From Pseudothauera lacus (GTDB lineage Bacteria; Pseudomonadota; Gammaproteobacteria; Burkholderiales; Rhodocyclaceae): a stretch of DNA of 64,000 bases. The position numbers were made by a program, and so were the translations under genes. Numbering within the stretch: the first letter of the stretch is position 1; every line of letters starts with the position of its first letter. The notes beneath the pieces were generated by a model that searched no databases, was not told the origin of the DNA, and saw only the letters and a list, made by a program, of their open reading frames with translations. The DNA is taken from the NCBI RefSeq assembly GCF_003034845.1, contig NZ_PZKC01000007.1, forward strand, positions 1-64,000. Reading direction: 5' to 3'. Below, piece after piece: positions 45,938-53,995 of this stretch.

Positions 45938-46414
45938 ATGCGTGCCCAGCCCACAGCACCTGCCGCTCCCCCGCAAACCACTGTACCGCGAGCGACGGTC
46001 AAGGCCGGCAGCCTCGGATCGCGCTTGAAGGCCTGGCGCGAGACGAAGGGACTCAGGCAGGCTGACGCGTCATCCTTATTTGGAGTCCCATACAGTTCGT
46101 ATCAGAAGTATGAGATGAACCTCAGCCTGCCCGGCGCTGACGCCATCGAGCGTTTTGTGCGCGCGGGCGTCGATGCCAACTGGCTGCTAACGGGCGAAGG
46201 TCCCATGACTGCACCTGCAGTGGAACCAACGGCGCCTTGCGCGAAACGTCTGCAAGCGGCACTGGAGACTGTCGAAACCAGCTTGAGCCGGGCCGGTCAT
46301 CCCACCGTTTCTGCTGAGAAAAAGGCAGCGCTCGTGCTGAGGGTATACGACCTGCTACAGGAACCCGCTGCCTCGAAGGAAAAGGTCCTGAAGCTCCTTG
46401 AACTCGTGCTTTGA
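45938..46414 (+). CDS. Phage-repressor-like HTH (XRE) regulator
   Basis: 158 residues from ATG 45938; a TTG at 45899 in frame would add 13 residues but would overlap the second operator-like repeat. The helix-turn-helix is RLKAWRETKGLRQADASSLFGVPYSSYQKYEMNLSLPGADAIERFVRAGVDANWLLTGEGPM, typical of short bacteriophage CI/Cro-like and bacteriophage-helix proteins. The C-terminal part is helical with no peptidase (LexA-type) domain. The target is unknown. Base composition is less GC-rich than its neighbours, a hint of transfer. Confidence 0.78.
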   Translation: MRAQPTAPAAPPQTTVPRATVKAGSLGSRLKAWRETKGLRQADASSLFGVPYSSYQKYEMNLSLPGADAIERFVRAGVDANWLLTGEGPMTAPAVEPTAPCAKRLQAALETVETSLSRAGHPTVSAEKKAALVLRVYDLLQEPAASKEKVLKLLELVL

Positions 46415-46495
46415 GTTCACGGCAGTGTCGTACTGCACGACTGCGGGGCCTCCATGGCGTTGTCGCCCTTTGACGGGAGATAGACCGGCTGTGGA

Positions 46496-47941
46496 TCACT
46501 CCGCGCGCCGGAGCACCGCACGCCGCGTTGCGACGGTTGTCCGCACGGCAATCAACAGCGCAACCAGCATTAGGCCGCCACCGACGGCAAAGGCAGCCGC
46601 AAGGCCGGAGGAGGCCGCCTGCTGAGCGAGCGAGGTGAAATCGGCCGCACCCGCGCCCGAAGCAAAGACGGCGCCCATGAAGGACGCGCCGGTGATCAGA
46701 CCGAGGTTGCGCGACAGGTTGAGCAGGCCGGAGACGAGCCCGTGCTGGTCGGCACTGCTGCGGATCATCACCGCGGTGTTGTTCGCCGCCTGAAACAGCG
46801 CATAGCCTGAGGTGATGACCGCCAGCATGCCGACATAACCCGGCAGCCCCACCGTAGCGGCCAACGCGGGCAGCGCAAAGGCGCCCAGTGCCATCGCCCC
46901 CAGACCGACGATGGTCATCCACTGTGCCCCCAAGCGATCCACCAGTCGCCCGGCGGGCATGCCAGCGAACGCGGCCACCAGCGGACCGCTCGACATCACC
47001 AGCCCCACCCGTGTCGAATCCAGGGCAAAAACACTGGCAAGGTAGAACGGCCCCACGACCAGCGTCGCCATGACCACGGCGTTGACCAGGACGCTCATCG
47101 CCAACCCGGCACCAAGCACGCCCTCCTGACCCAACAGACCCGGCCGCAGCAGCGGCGCCTGCGCCCGCGCTTCGACCCACAGGAAGAGCACGGCTCCAAT
47201 GATGGCCGCGAGCAGCAGCGCACCGTTGACGACGCCGAAGCGCCCATTCCCAAGCGTCATCGCCAGCGCATAGGCCGCGAGCGTCATCGCCAGGACGACT
47301 ACGCCAGCCTTGTCGAACGGCGGGCGCGCATCTCCGGTCGAACTGCCAGCGGCCGGCAGGCCAAGCAGCGCCAGGAGCAGCGCCACCACCGCGAGCTGGA
47401 ACTTGATCAGGAAGATTGCCTGCCAGCCGCCAACGGCGATGAGCATGCCGCCCAGCGTCGGCCCCAGCGCCGTGCCCGCCGCGGACAGGGTGCCCAGCAG
47501 GCCCATGGCGCGGCCGGTACGCGCCTTGGGTATGGCCTCGCCTACCAGCGCCATGGTGAGCGCCATCATGATCGCCGCCCCCACGCCCTGCAGCGCGCGC
47601 GCCGCGATCAGCCACCCCAGGCCGGGCGCCACGCTGCACAGTACGGAGGCCGCAGCAAACACGGCAAGGCCGACGAGCAGCAGTCGGCGCCTGCCGATGA
47701 CGTCGCCCAGGCGGCCGACGCCGACGATCGTGCAAGTAACGGCGAGGAGGTAGGCCAGCACCACCCACTGGACCGCCTGAAAGGATGCATCGAAGGACTG
47801 TGCCAGCGTTGGCAGAGCCACGTTGGCGATGCTGGTGCCCAGCGAGGACAGCAGCATGGACAGCGACAGGCTCGTCATCGCCCAGCGCGAGGCAGCATTC
47901 CGCGGCGCGTTTGCGCCAATCGGATGATCAAGCTTGCTCAT
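46496..47941 (-). CDS. MFS drug-efflux transporter, DHA2 (14-TM) type
   Basis: 481 residues from ATG 47941, overlapping the methyltransferase stop by four bases (ATGA). About fourteen helices; SIANVALPTLAQSF in helix 1, the motif A GRLGDVIGRRRLLLVGL, RALQGVGAAIMMALTMALV (helix 4) and motif C GPTLGGML. It belongs with QacA/EmrB/Bcr-like proton antiporters. The substrate is unknown. It lies in an operon with a SAM methyltransferase, opposite a LysR regulator. Confidence 0.9.
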   Translation of the reverse strand: MSKLDHPIGANAPRNAASRWAMTSLSLSMLLSSLGTSIANVALPTLAQSFDASFQAVQWVVLAYLLAVTCTIVGVGRLGDVIGRRRLLLVGLAVFAAASVLCSVAPGLGWLIAARALQGVGAAIMMALTMALVGEAIPKARTGRAMGLLGTLSAAGTALGPTLGGMLIAVGGWQAIFLIKFQLAVVALLLALLGLPAAGSSTGDARPPFDKAGVVVLAMTLAAYALAMTLGNGRFGVVNGALLLAAIIGAVLFLWVEARAQAPLLRPGLLGQEGVLGAGLAMSVLVNAVVMATLVVGPFYLASVFALDSTRVGLVMSSGPLVAAFAGMPAGRLVDRLGAQWMTIVGLGAMALGAFALPALAATVGLPGYVGMLAVITSGYALFQAANNTAVMIRSSADQHGLVSGLLNLSRNLGLITGASFMGAVFASGAGAADFTSLAQQAASSGLAAAFAVGGGLMLVALLIAVRTTVATRRAVLRRAE

Positions 47942-48627
47942 GGCAACCTCCAGCCACGCACGAGGCAATCGATGGCCACCCGGGGGCCGTCGTCGGTGCC
48001 GACGATACGCTCTACGGTGTGCGCCTTCTCGATGACCAGTTCGTGCCCGACGGCGGTCACCACCTGCTCCGCCGTGTAGAGCACCGCAGGGTCCTGCGGA
48101 CCGCCGAAGCCGTCGGCCCGGTTCGATGTATCGTGAGCGACGAGCAGGAAGGTGCCACCCGGCGCCACGGCCTGCGCGGCCTTCAGCAGGATCGGTTGCA
48201 GCTCCGCTTGAGGAACCTGCAGATAGATCAGCGTGACCAGATCGAAGCCGCCGGGCTCGGGCCGATAGCTGCGCAGATCCGCGGCCTCGAGGCTCACGCG
48301 CCCCGCCACGCCGCGTGCACCCGCCAGCCGCCGGGCTTTCTGCAAGCCCAGCTCGGCGAAATCAACGGCACACACATCCCAGCCCTGCTCGGCCAGCCAG
48401 ACGGCGTTGCGTCCTTCGCCGGTGGCCAGGTCCAACGCCCGCCCGGGCGGCAAACCTGCCACCTCCGCGACCAGAAAGCGGTTGGCGTCGACGGTCCACA
48501 GGAACTCGCTCACCGCGTAGCGCCGGTTCCATTCCTCGCGCCCCATGGCGCGCGCAGCGCCGTCGGGCGCGGCACCCCCGGCGACATCCCCGTTGTTTGC
48601 CCGACCAGGCACAGCTCTCGACGCCAT
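47938..48627 (-). CDS. Class I SAM-dependent methyltransferase (TehB-like)
   Basis: 229 residues from ATG 48627. Motif I is ALDLATGEGRNAVWLAEQGWDVCAVDFAE, and the EEWNRRY start and LVTLIYLQVP motif resemble small thiopurine/tellurite-type (TehB-like) methyltransferases. It could detoxify an oxyanion or small molecule that the coupled MFS pump then exports; this link is inferred. Divergent from the LysR gene with 125 bp between them. Confidence 0.88.
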   Translation of the reverse strand: MASRAVPGRANNGDVAGGAAPDGAARAMGREEWNRRYAVSEFLWTVDANRFLVAEVAGLPPGRALDLATGEGRNAVWLAEQGWDVCAVDFAELGLQKARRLAGARGVAGRVSLEAADLRSYRPEPGGFDLVTLIYLQVPQAELQPILLKAAQAVAPGGTFLLVAHDTSNRADGFGGPQDPAVLYTAEQVVTAVGHELVIEKAHTVERIVGTDDGPRVAIDCLVRGWRLP

Positions 48628-48695
48628 TTTTCGACTCCTCGACCACGATGTCCGGATGGTAGAAAGGTCGCTCGCAAGGCGGAAGGCGCACCGTT

Positions 48696-48712
48696 TGCAG
48701 TTAATCAGTGCA
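48696..48712. promoter_or_regulatory. LysR-type box between methyltransferase and LysR genes
   Basis: TGCA-N9-TGCA with an AT-rich centre (GTTAATCAG) forms a palindrome of LysR-box form in the divergent intergenic region, 40 bp before the lysR ATG. Confidence 0.5.
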
Positions 48713-48752
48713 TGAAACGCCATGCCCTCAAATGCCGTGCTATGGTGCGCGC

Positions 48753-49646
48753 ATGTCAAGGCCCGATTTCAACCTGCTCCTCACGCTGGACGTGCTGTTG
48801 GCCGAAGGCAACGTGGCACGCGCGGCCGAGCGCCTGCGGCTCAGCCCTTCGGCCATGAGCCGCGCACTGGCGCGACTGCGCGAGACAACGGGCGACCCGC
48901 TGCTGGTCCGCGCCGGACGCGGGCTCGTGCCCACGCCGCGCGCACTGGAGCTGCGTGAGAAGGTGAGCGAGTTGGTGCAGGACGTGGAAGCCGCGTTGCG
49001 TCCAGTGGAAGCCCCCAACCTGGCAACGCTGGAACGCAGCTTCACCCTGCGCACCGGCGAAGGCTTCGTAGAAAACTTCGGACCGTCGCTGCTGGCCCGC
49101 GTAGCCCAGGCGGCGCCGGGCATCCGCCTGGGCTTCGTGCCCAAGCTCGACCGCGACAGCAACGCGCTGCGCGACGGCACGGTCGATCTGGAAACCGGCG
49201 TACTCGGCAGCGGCATGGGCCCCGAGCTTCGTGTTCAGGCGCTGTTTCGCGACCGTTTCATCGGCGTGGTACGCGCAGGACACCCGCTCTGCGGCGAAGA
49301 GATCACCCCTTCCTCATTCGCCGCGGGCCGGCATATCGGCCTCTCGCGGCGCGGCGTGCCACACGGCCCGGTCGATGACGCACTGGCTGCCCTGGGTCTG
49401 CAGCGCAAGGTCGTCACCACCGTCGGCGGCTTCTCGACTGCCGTAGCGCTGGCGCGGGTCTCGGGCTTGATCGCAAGCGTACCCGAACGCCACACCGGAA
49501 ACCTCCGCGACGGCATGTACTCGTTTGCCCTGCCCTTTGCCGTTGGAGAAATTACCGTATCGCTGCTCTGGCACCCGAGGCTCCACAGGGATCCGGTGCA
49601 TCGCTGGCTTCGCGGGGTGATACAGGACGTCTGCGCGCCCCCTTGA
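48753..49646 (+). CDS. LysR-family transcriptional regulator
   Basis: 297 residues from ATG 48753 (SRPDFNLLLTLDVLLAEGNVARAAERLRLSPSAMSRALARLR is a textbook LysR winged helix). A periplasmic-binding-like effector domain follows. It is divergent from the methyltransferase-MFS operon and is probably its regulator. An in-frame start at 48708 is possible but would lie inside the palindrome. Confidence 0.9.
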   Translation: MSRPDFNLLLTLDVLLAEGNVARAAERLRLSPSAMSRALARLRETTGDPLLVRAGRGLVPTPRALELREKVSELVQDVEAALRPVEAPNLATLERSFTLRTGEGFVENFGPSLLARVAQAAPGIRLGFVPKLDRDSNALRDGTVDLETGVLGSGMGPELRVQALFRDRFIGVVRAGHPLCGEEITPSSFAAGRHIGLSRRGVPHGPVDDALAALGLQRKVVTTVGGFSTAVALARVSGLIASVPERHTGNLRDGMYSFALPFAVGEITVSLLWHPRLHRDPVHRWLRGVIQDVCAPP

Positions 49647-50086
49647 TGATCTTGGCGGAACACACACGACGCCTCACCAATGGAGCCGGGGCGCAAGCGC
49701 TTCGAGCTTCCTGGGGTGGTGCCGTTGGTGGAACAGAAGACGGTTTCAGCCACCTGACCGTGGTCTCAGGAAGACGGGGCGGGCGGAAGGTTCGAGCACA
49801 GGACAGCCAAAACGGCTCACCGACAGCTATCGACCCGTTGCTGCCTTTCGTCGCTGCAACTATCCAACGGCAGTCAGTTGATTGCAGCGGTCATTCGAGC
49901 GACTTGGCGACCGAGTGCTCGTCGGCCGGAGCTGCCATTCAGTTGCGTTGAATGAAACGGCTGGTTTGCCAAGGACAACGGCCACACGTGCCGCCGAACG
50001 CGTCAATGAGCACGAATTCAAGGTATGCCCCCCACGTCTTACTGCGGGTCTAGCCCAGCTTCGCGCTACACGACACGGCGTATTAT
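49647..50086. other. 440-bp gap after lysR with gene debris
   Basis: No intact gene. It contains a paaY 3'-end fragment (49680-49733); the remaining sequence shows a few short open frames without protein-like composition. The GC content drops towards the right, at the edge of the defence cassette. Confidence 0.6.
49680..49733 (+). pseudogene. Remnant of a paaY-like gene (3' end)
   Basis: These 54 bases repeat the end of paaY (42036-42089): the first 27 bases are identical, and only three of the following 25 or so differ. Translation gives [16 protein letters not shown] compared with [16 protein letters not shown], and two of the three changes are silent. Nothing of the rest of paaY is nearby. 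It is the tail of a decayed or displaced second copy rather than a working gene. Confidence 0.75.
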
Positions 50087-51091
50087 TTAGTGGATTGGGT
50101 GGATCCAGCAACCGGGACTCTCGCTGTCGAAGAACTCCACTTCGACGTGCGCTCCCAATACATCATGGATTATCTGGACGACCCGATTGCAGTACGCCTG
50201 TTCGCCTCGGAATACTGACACCGCTACACGATTGATGCCCGTGTCTTTCATGCGTTGCAGGAGGTGAATGTCTTGCTCGGCGAAGCCCCAGCCATAGACC
50301 ACCAGAGTATCCCGCTGCGATTTCAGAACCTCTCTGTAGACGGTGGAGAGGTAGTAGCTGTTCTGGATGGATGCAACTTTTTGCGGCCACGTTCCCTCGC
50401 TCACGAACAAAGGCACGACCTCTCCGTTTTGCCAGCGTTGCAGGACCGCCTCCAGCAACCCGTCCCGAAGGTTGTGGATCTTGCGCTCTTGCTCTACCAA
50501 GTTTCGGCACAACACCAGACTGCCATGCGCATAGAACACCAGCGAGACTGAACGGTCTCCTCGGATCGGCTGCCTGAATCGCCGCCAGTCATCGTCGAAG
50601 GCGCCGCCTCCCACAAAGCAGTCTTTGAATGCATGCTGGTCGTCGATGTCCAACCCGTAGGTCATAGCCCAGTACACCACCAGGTCGTAGTTAAGCGAGA
50701 TGACGGTTCCGAACCGTTTCAGGAATTGATAGATGCTCGGCAGGTGGACGCTTACCGTGCCGTGCTCCGGGTGAATGTCGCGGACTGTTTGGATGAGGCA
50801 GTCCCTAAGGCCGACATAGGCGGCATGGGTCTGCGCATCCGGTATTCGTAGCGAACGATTGACGTTTGATGCCTGCCAGACGATCCGAAGAACCAACTCG
50901 AAGTCGTTGGTCTGAAAGAACTCAAACAACCGCTGAGCATCCTCGCGAAGCAGGTTCTGCTCGGCGGCATGTTGCAGCAGCGAGCCGTAGGAAAAGCTCG
51001 GACTGACGGAAATGCTGGCACCATTGCCGAGGAGAATTGTGCAGCCGTAGTTTTCCGCAATCGCTTCCCAAGGCCTGATCTCAAACGGCAT
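50087..51091 (-). CDS. SIR2-like DUF4917 family protein
   Basis: 334 residues from ATG 51091. Features: CTILLGNGASISVSPSFSYGSLL at the N-terminus (a nucleotide-binding turn like that of SIR2 folds), VISLNYDLVVYWAM in the middle, YAHGSLVLCRN, and TLVVYGWGFAEQDIHLL near the end. This order fits the DUF4917 family, which I place in the SIR2/STAND-associated group; several SIR2-like proteins deplete NAD+ on phage infection. It follows the unknown gene at 51111 by 19 bases and is the last of the minus-strand cassette. The enzymatic role is inferred. Confidence 0.75.
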   Translation of the reverse strand: MPFEIRPWEAIAENYGCTILLGNGASISVSPSFSYGSLLQHAAEQNLLREDAQRLFEFFQTNDFELVLRIVWQASNVNRSLRIPDAQTHAAYVGLRDCLIQTVRDIHPEHGTVSVHLPSIYQFLKRFGTVISLNYDLVVYWAMTYGLDIDDQHAFKDCFVGGGAFDDDWRRFRQPIRGDRSVSLVFYAHGSLVLCRNLVEQERKIHNLRDGLLEAVLQRWQNGEVVPLFVSEGTWPQKVASIQNSYYLSTVYREVLKSQRDTLVVYGWGFAEQDIHLLQRMKDTGINRVAVSVFRGEQAYCNRVVQIIHDVLGAHVEVEFFDSESPGCWIHPIH

Positions 51092-51110
51092 GTTGTTGGT
51101 CCTTGCGCAT

Positions 51111-51905
51111 TCAAGTCGGGGGGCAAGGCTGTGAAATTCGCATGAGATGGTTCTTGAGCAGGAACCAGCACATATTGAGCGCGAATGAACGGCCACGCCG
51201 TGTCATCTGATCTTCAGGGATTCCCACCGGGCGGTGTGCGCCAGGACTGAGAAAGCCGAAAACACCGGCTAGGCCTTTTTCCTCCTCTGTGGTCATCTCG
51301 CCGCTGCTGCGCAGGAACGCAAGCACCTCGCCCCATTTCGATGGGTTGTAAGCGGCGGGTGTCTGCCGTTGCGAGGCGACATGGGCGGCTATGTCGCCGG
51401 CCAAAGTTTCCAGCGCCACGCGGGCGTTCACAAGCGATGCGTTGTAGTCGGGCGGAATTGCCCGGAACGCGCCAGCCGAATCGTTGATCTTGGCGATGAT
51501 CTCCTCCGCACGAGGTGCGCCAGAGCTCTGTAGCGCAGTGATCAGGGCATCCTCCAAGGGCGCAGCATCAGAGATCGACGGATCTGTCTGGATCAGCTTC
51601 TTGTCCTGGATGATGTAGCCGTCCAGCAGGAGGCATTGCGCCAGATCATGCTGGCGCTCGTCGAACCGATACTTCGGATTGACTCTGGCCCGCAGATCGC
51701 CCGAAGTTGCAACGACCTCAGCCAGCGCCAGCATTAGTGTGCGGTCATCCAGATCGCGCAACGTATTGAGTAGACCGTACAGCAGTTGCCCATGCGACAA
51801 CGGCAGATGCTGCACGCCGTACTTGCTCAGAAGCACGATCGAAGTCATCGGCTCCTGCAGCCCGAGGAACTGGGCGAACGAATGGCGGGTTCTTTGTCCG
51901 ATCAT
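51111..51905 (-). CDS. Unknown protein within the defence cassette
   Basis: 264 residues from ATG 51905; an ATG at codon 20 is an alternative start. No family recognised. The N-terminal half is mixed alpha/beta (YGLLNTLRDLDDRTLMLALAEVV). The C-terminal half is helical with RVALETLAGDIAAHVASQRQ and ends SPGAHRPVGIPEDQMTRRGRSFALNMCWFLLKNHLM; that end resembles HEPN-like abortive-infection domains by its R/H pattern, but the match is by eye only. It lies between the ABC-3C ATPase (123 bp upstream) and the SIR2-like gene and may be a module of either. Confidence 0.6.
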   Translation of the reverse strand: MIGQRTRHSFAQFLGLQEPMTSIVLLSKYGVQHLPLSHGQLLYGLLNTLRDLDDRTLMLALAEVVATSGDLRARVNPKYRFDERQHDLAQCLLLDGYIIQDKKLIQTDPSISDAAPLEDALITALQSSGAPRAEEIIAKINDSAGAFRAIPPDYNASLVNARVALETLAGDIAAHVASQRQTPAAYNPSKWGEVLAFLRSSGEMTTEEEKGLAGVFGFLSPGAHRPVGIPEDQMTRRGRSFALNMCWFLLKNHLMRISQPCPPT

Positions 51906-52028
51906 GCTTGCGATCTTTCATAGGCTTCAGGACAGGGGCGTTGCCTTCCCTCTGTGCTTGCTTCCGATGGTCCGAAACTCCCGGCAGACGAGCGCACCCT
52001 CGGGACTCAATTTCCATAAATTCGGCAT

Positions 52029-53750
52029 CTATCCAAATCTGATGCCAAACAAGCCACCGTCTTCCGTGGCATCGGTCAAGCGCGTGGGAAGCACATAGTC
52101 GTTGAGATCGAATCCTTCAATAGTTTCCTTGAAGGCGTCATCCTCATTCATCGTCACGATGTACTGAAAGCCAAGTTCCTGAGCAATTTCTGAGCCAAGA
52201 CGCAACGCACTGATGACCTGGCGCCCGTCAACGCCATCGAAGAGATGGCTGTCATGGATCAGGAATCCAGGCCCCATCTGCCGCTTTGTGCACAAGCGCA
52301 TAAGCATCATGTCGAAGCAGAAAATCTGCATGTTCTTGATGCCCTTGCTGCGTTCGCCCTGCATCGGAAACTTGAAAATCGGTCCGTTGGAGGTCTCGTC
52401 GACCGTCATGCTGCCGGCCGATTCATACAAGCGTTGCGAGGTTTCCTCGAAGGCGACGATTGCCTCCGCCAGTCTATCCTTCTGCTCGGTGAAGTCACGC
52501 CTTAGGCGGATCGTGAGGCGGTTCCGCTCAATCTCCAACTCGTTCTTGGTGCCTTCGAGCTGCTCGGCTGCTTCGAAGCGTTGCCGCAATGATTCCACTT
52601 CGGATTCCAGTCGCCCTAGTTCGCCTTGCAGCTTGAGGAACTGTTCAAGTGCGCCGTGGCTCTTGAGAATGCCCAGGATTTCAACGCGCCGATGGTCGAG
52701 TTGCGCCTTCTTGCTATCGCGCAGCTCGATACGCAGCTTCGCCGCTTCGAGTTCGCTGGACAGATAGTCCTTGCGATTGCGAACCACCGATTCGTGAAAG
52801 CTCTTTACGTCCTCGTAGCGGCGCTTGACCAAGCCCGGTAGCACGACGCCTGCTTCTTGATAGACCGCCTGAAGGTCTTCATGGTTGGGAGGAACCTCAG
52901 AGGCGAGTGCGCTTTCCAGATCACGAATGGCCGAGAAGTCGATGGTGTTGGCGTTGGCCAACTCGTTGAGCTGCCGTGTCAGCGTGGCGCTTTCGATTTC
53001 CAGTTCCCGGTATTCCGGCAAGACCTGGAAAGTCTCAACTTCCGCATGGAGCTTCTTGAGGCGGGCTTCTTGAATGGTCAGCTCAGTGCGCAGGTCGGCG
53101 GCCTTGCCGATGATTGAACCGAACGCGCCGTTCCCAGCCGCCTTCTTCAGCTCATCCAGGGTTTTTTCGCGATCACGCACAGCTTGCCAATCTCGGGCGA
53201 TTTGCCAGTCCAATCCGAGCAGGAACATCAGCGCCATTTGCATGTCGCCAGTGCCCTGCATCGTGGCCTGCTTCTCCGGTGTCATGAACGCACCACTCGC
53301 CTGTCGGCGCACAAAGTAGGCAAACAGTGACCGGAACGAAGGCGGCTTGCTGCCTGCAGCTTCAAGGCTGCTCAGACCGAACATTTGCTCGCCGAGGAAC
53401 GTACACCACTCGGTGGCCGAGAACTTGACCTTCGCGGCAGGCGGGACGGTCACGAAGATTTTGGCTTTGGAACTACCGCTGCGCTCTACCACCGTCCGTT
53501 CTGACTTCAGATCGAAGTCCATGCCAAAGGTATGTTCTGCCAGCTCCGGGGTACGGAAAATTGAGTCCGGCCCGGCGTCGGCGCCCAGCAGAAAATGCAC
53601 CAGCTCAACGAAACTGGTTTTGCCGGCGCGATTGCGTGTTTGTTTGGTGGTCGCCCCTTCGGTTTTTTGGGCGAGCAGCACATTCAGGCCGGGCTTCAGA
53701 TCGCCAAGATTCTTGAAGCTAGGCAGCGTGCTGAAGATGTGATGGATCAC
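52029..53750 (-). CDS. ABC-3C system ATPase (DUF2326, SMC/RecN-like)
   Basis: 573 residues from ATG 53750. The Walker A region is NRAGKTSFVELVHFLLG. Two long coiled coils (about residues 185-440) separate it from a C-terminal head with FLIHDSHLFDGVDGRQ (Walker B/D-loop-like) and QYIVTMNEDDAF. This is the DUF2326-containing ATPase of the ABC-three-component conflict systems. It overlaps the middle-component gene by four bases. It probably senses phage or aberrant nucleic acid and triggers the partner nuclease. Function inferred from family context. Confidence 0.85.
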   Translation of the reverse strand: MIHHIFSTLPSFKNLGDLKPGLNVLLAQKTEGATTKQTRNRAGKTSFVELVHFLLGADAGPDSIFRTPELAEHTFGMDFDLKSERTVVERSGSSKAKIFVTVPPAAKVKFSATEWCTFLGEQMFGLSSLEAAGSKPPSFRSLFAYFVRRQASGAFMTPEKQATMQGTGDMQMALMFLLGLDWQIARDWQAVRDREKTLDELKKAAGNGAFGSIIGKAADLRTELTIQEARLKKLHAEVETFQVLPEYRELEIESATLTRQLNELANANTIDFSAIRDLESALASEVPPNHEDLQAVYQEAGVVLPGLVKRRYEDVKSFHESVVRNRKDYLSSELEAAKLRIELRDSKKAQLDHRRVEILGILKSHGALEQFLKLQGELGRLESEVESLRQRFEAAEQLEGTKNELEIERNRLTIRLRRDFTEQKDRLAEAIVAFEETSQRLYESAGSMTVDETSNGPIFKFPMQGERSKGIKNMQIFCFDMMLMRLCTKRQMGPGFLIHDSHLFDGVDGRQVISALRLGSEIAQELGFQYIVTMNEDDAFKETIEGFDLNDYVLPTRLTDATEDGGLFGIRFG

Positions 53751-53995
53751 GCTGTCCTCCGTGCCACAAGGCCGCTTTCGAGTTCTATGGTTCCAAGGGC
53801 GTACAGGAGGTCTAGGGCGAGCAGGAACCAGTCATAGGTAACGCGCCGGGGCGTCGCCGCCAAGCCAGCGTCATTTCTGTTCAATTCCTCCCAAAGCGCG
53901 GAGACAGTCTTGGGGTGAGCGAGGAACGTCAAAACATGCGCACCAACGGTCAGCAGCGCACGATCCTGCGGCAGATGCTTGGATGGAAGGATCAT
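53747..53995 (-). CDS. ABC-3C system middle component (MC6 type)
   Basis: 82 residues. The sequence LLPSKHLPQDRALLTVGAHVLTFL then ITYDWFLLALDLLYALGTIEL-type pattern (VTYDWFLLALDLLYALGTIELESG) fits the small winged-helix-like middle component of ABC-3C systems. It overlaps both neighbours by four bases (ATGA), so all three proteins are made in step. Without the neighbours it would not be recognisable; the MC6 label is from memory of the family. Confidence 0.75.
   Translation of the reverse strand: MILPSKHLPQDRALLTVGAHVLTFLAHPKTVSALWEELNRNDAGLAATPRRVTYDWFLLALDLLYALGTIELESGLVARRTA

Noticed and set aside
42036-49733. paaY-end duplication as attL/attR of an integrated island
   Set aside because: No integrase or transposase lies between the copies, and two of three differences are silent codon changes, which fits an old coding copy rather than an att repeat.
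49647-50086. Short frames after lysR as genes
   Set aside because: No RBS, no protein-like composition; the only meaningful piece is the paaY remnant.
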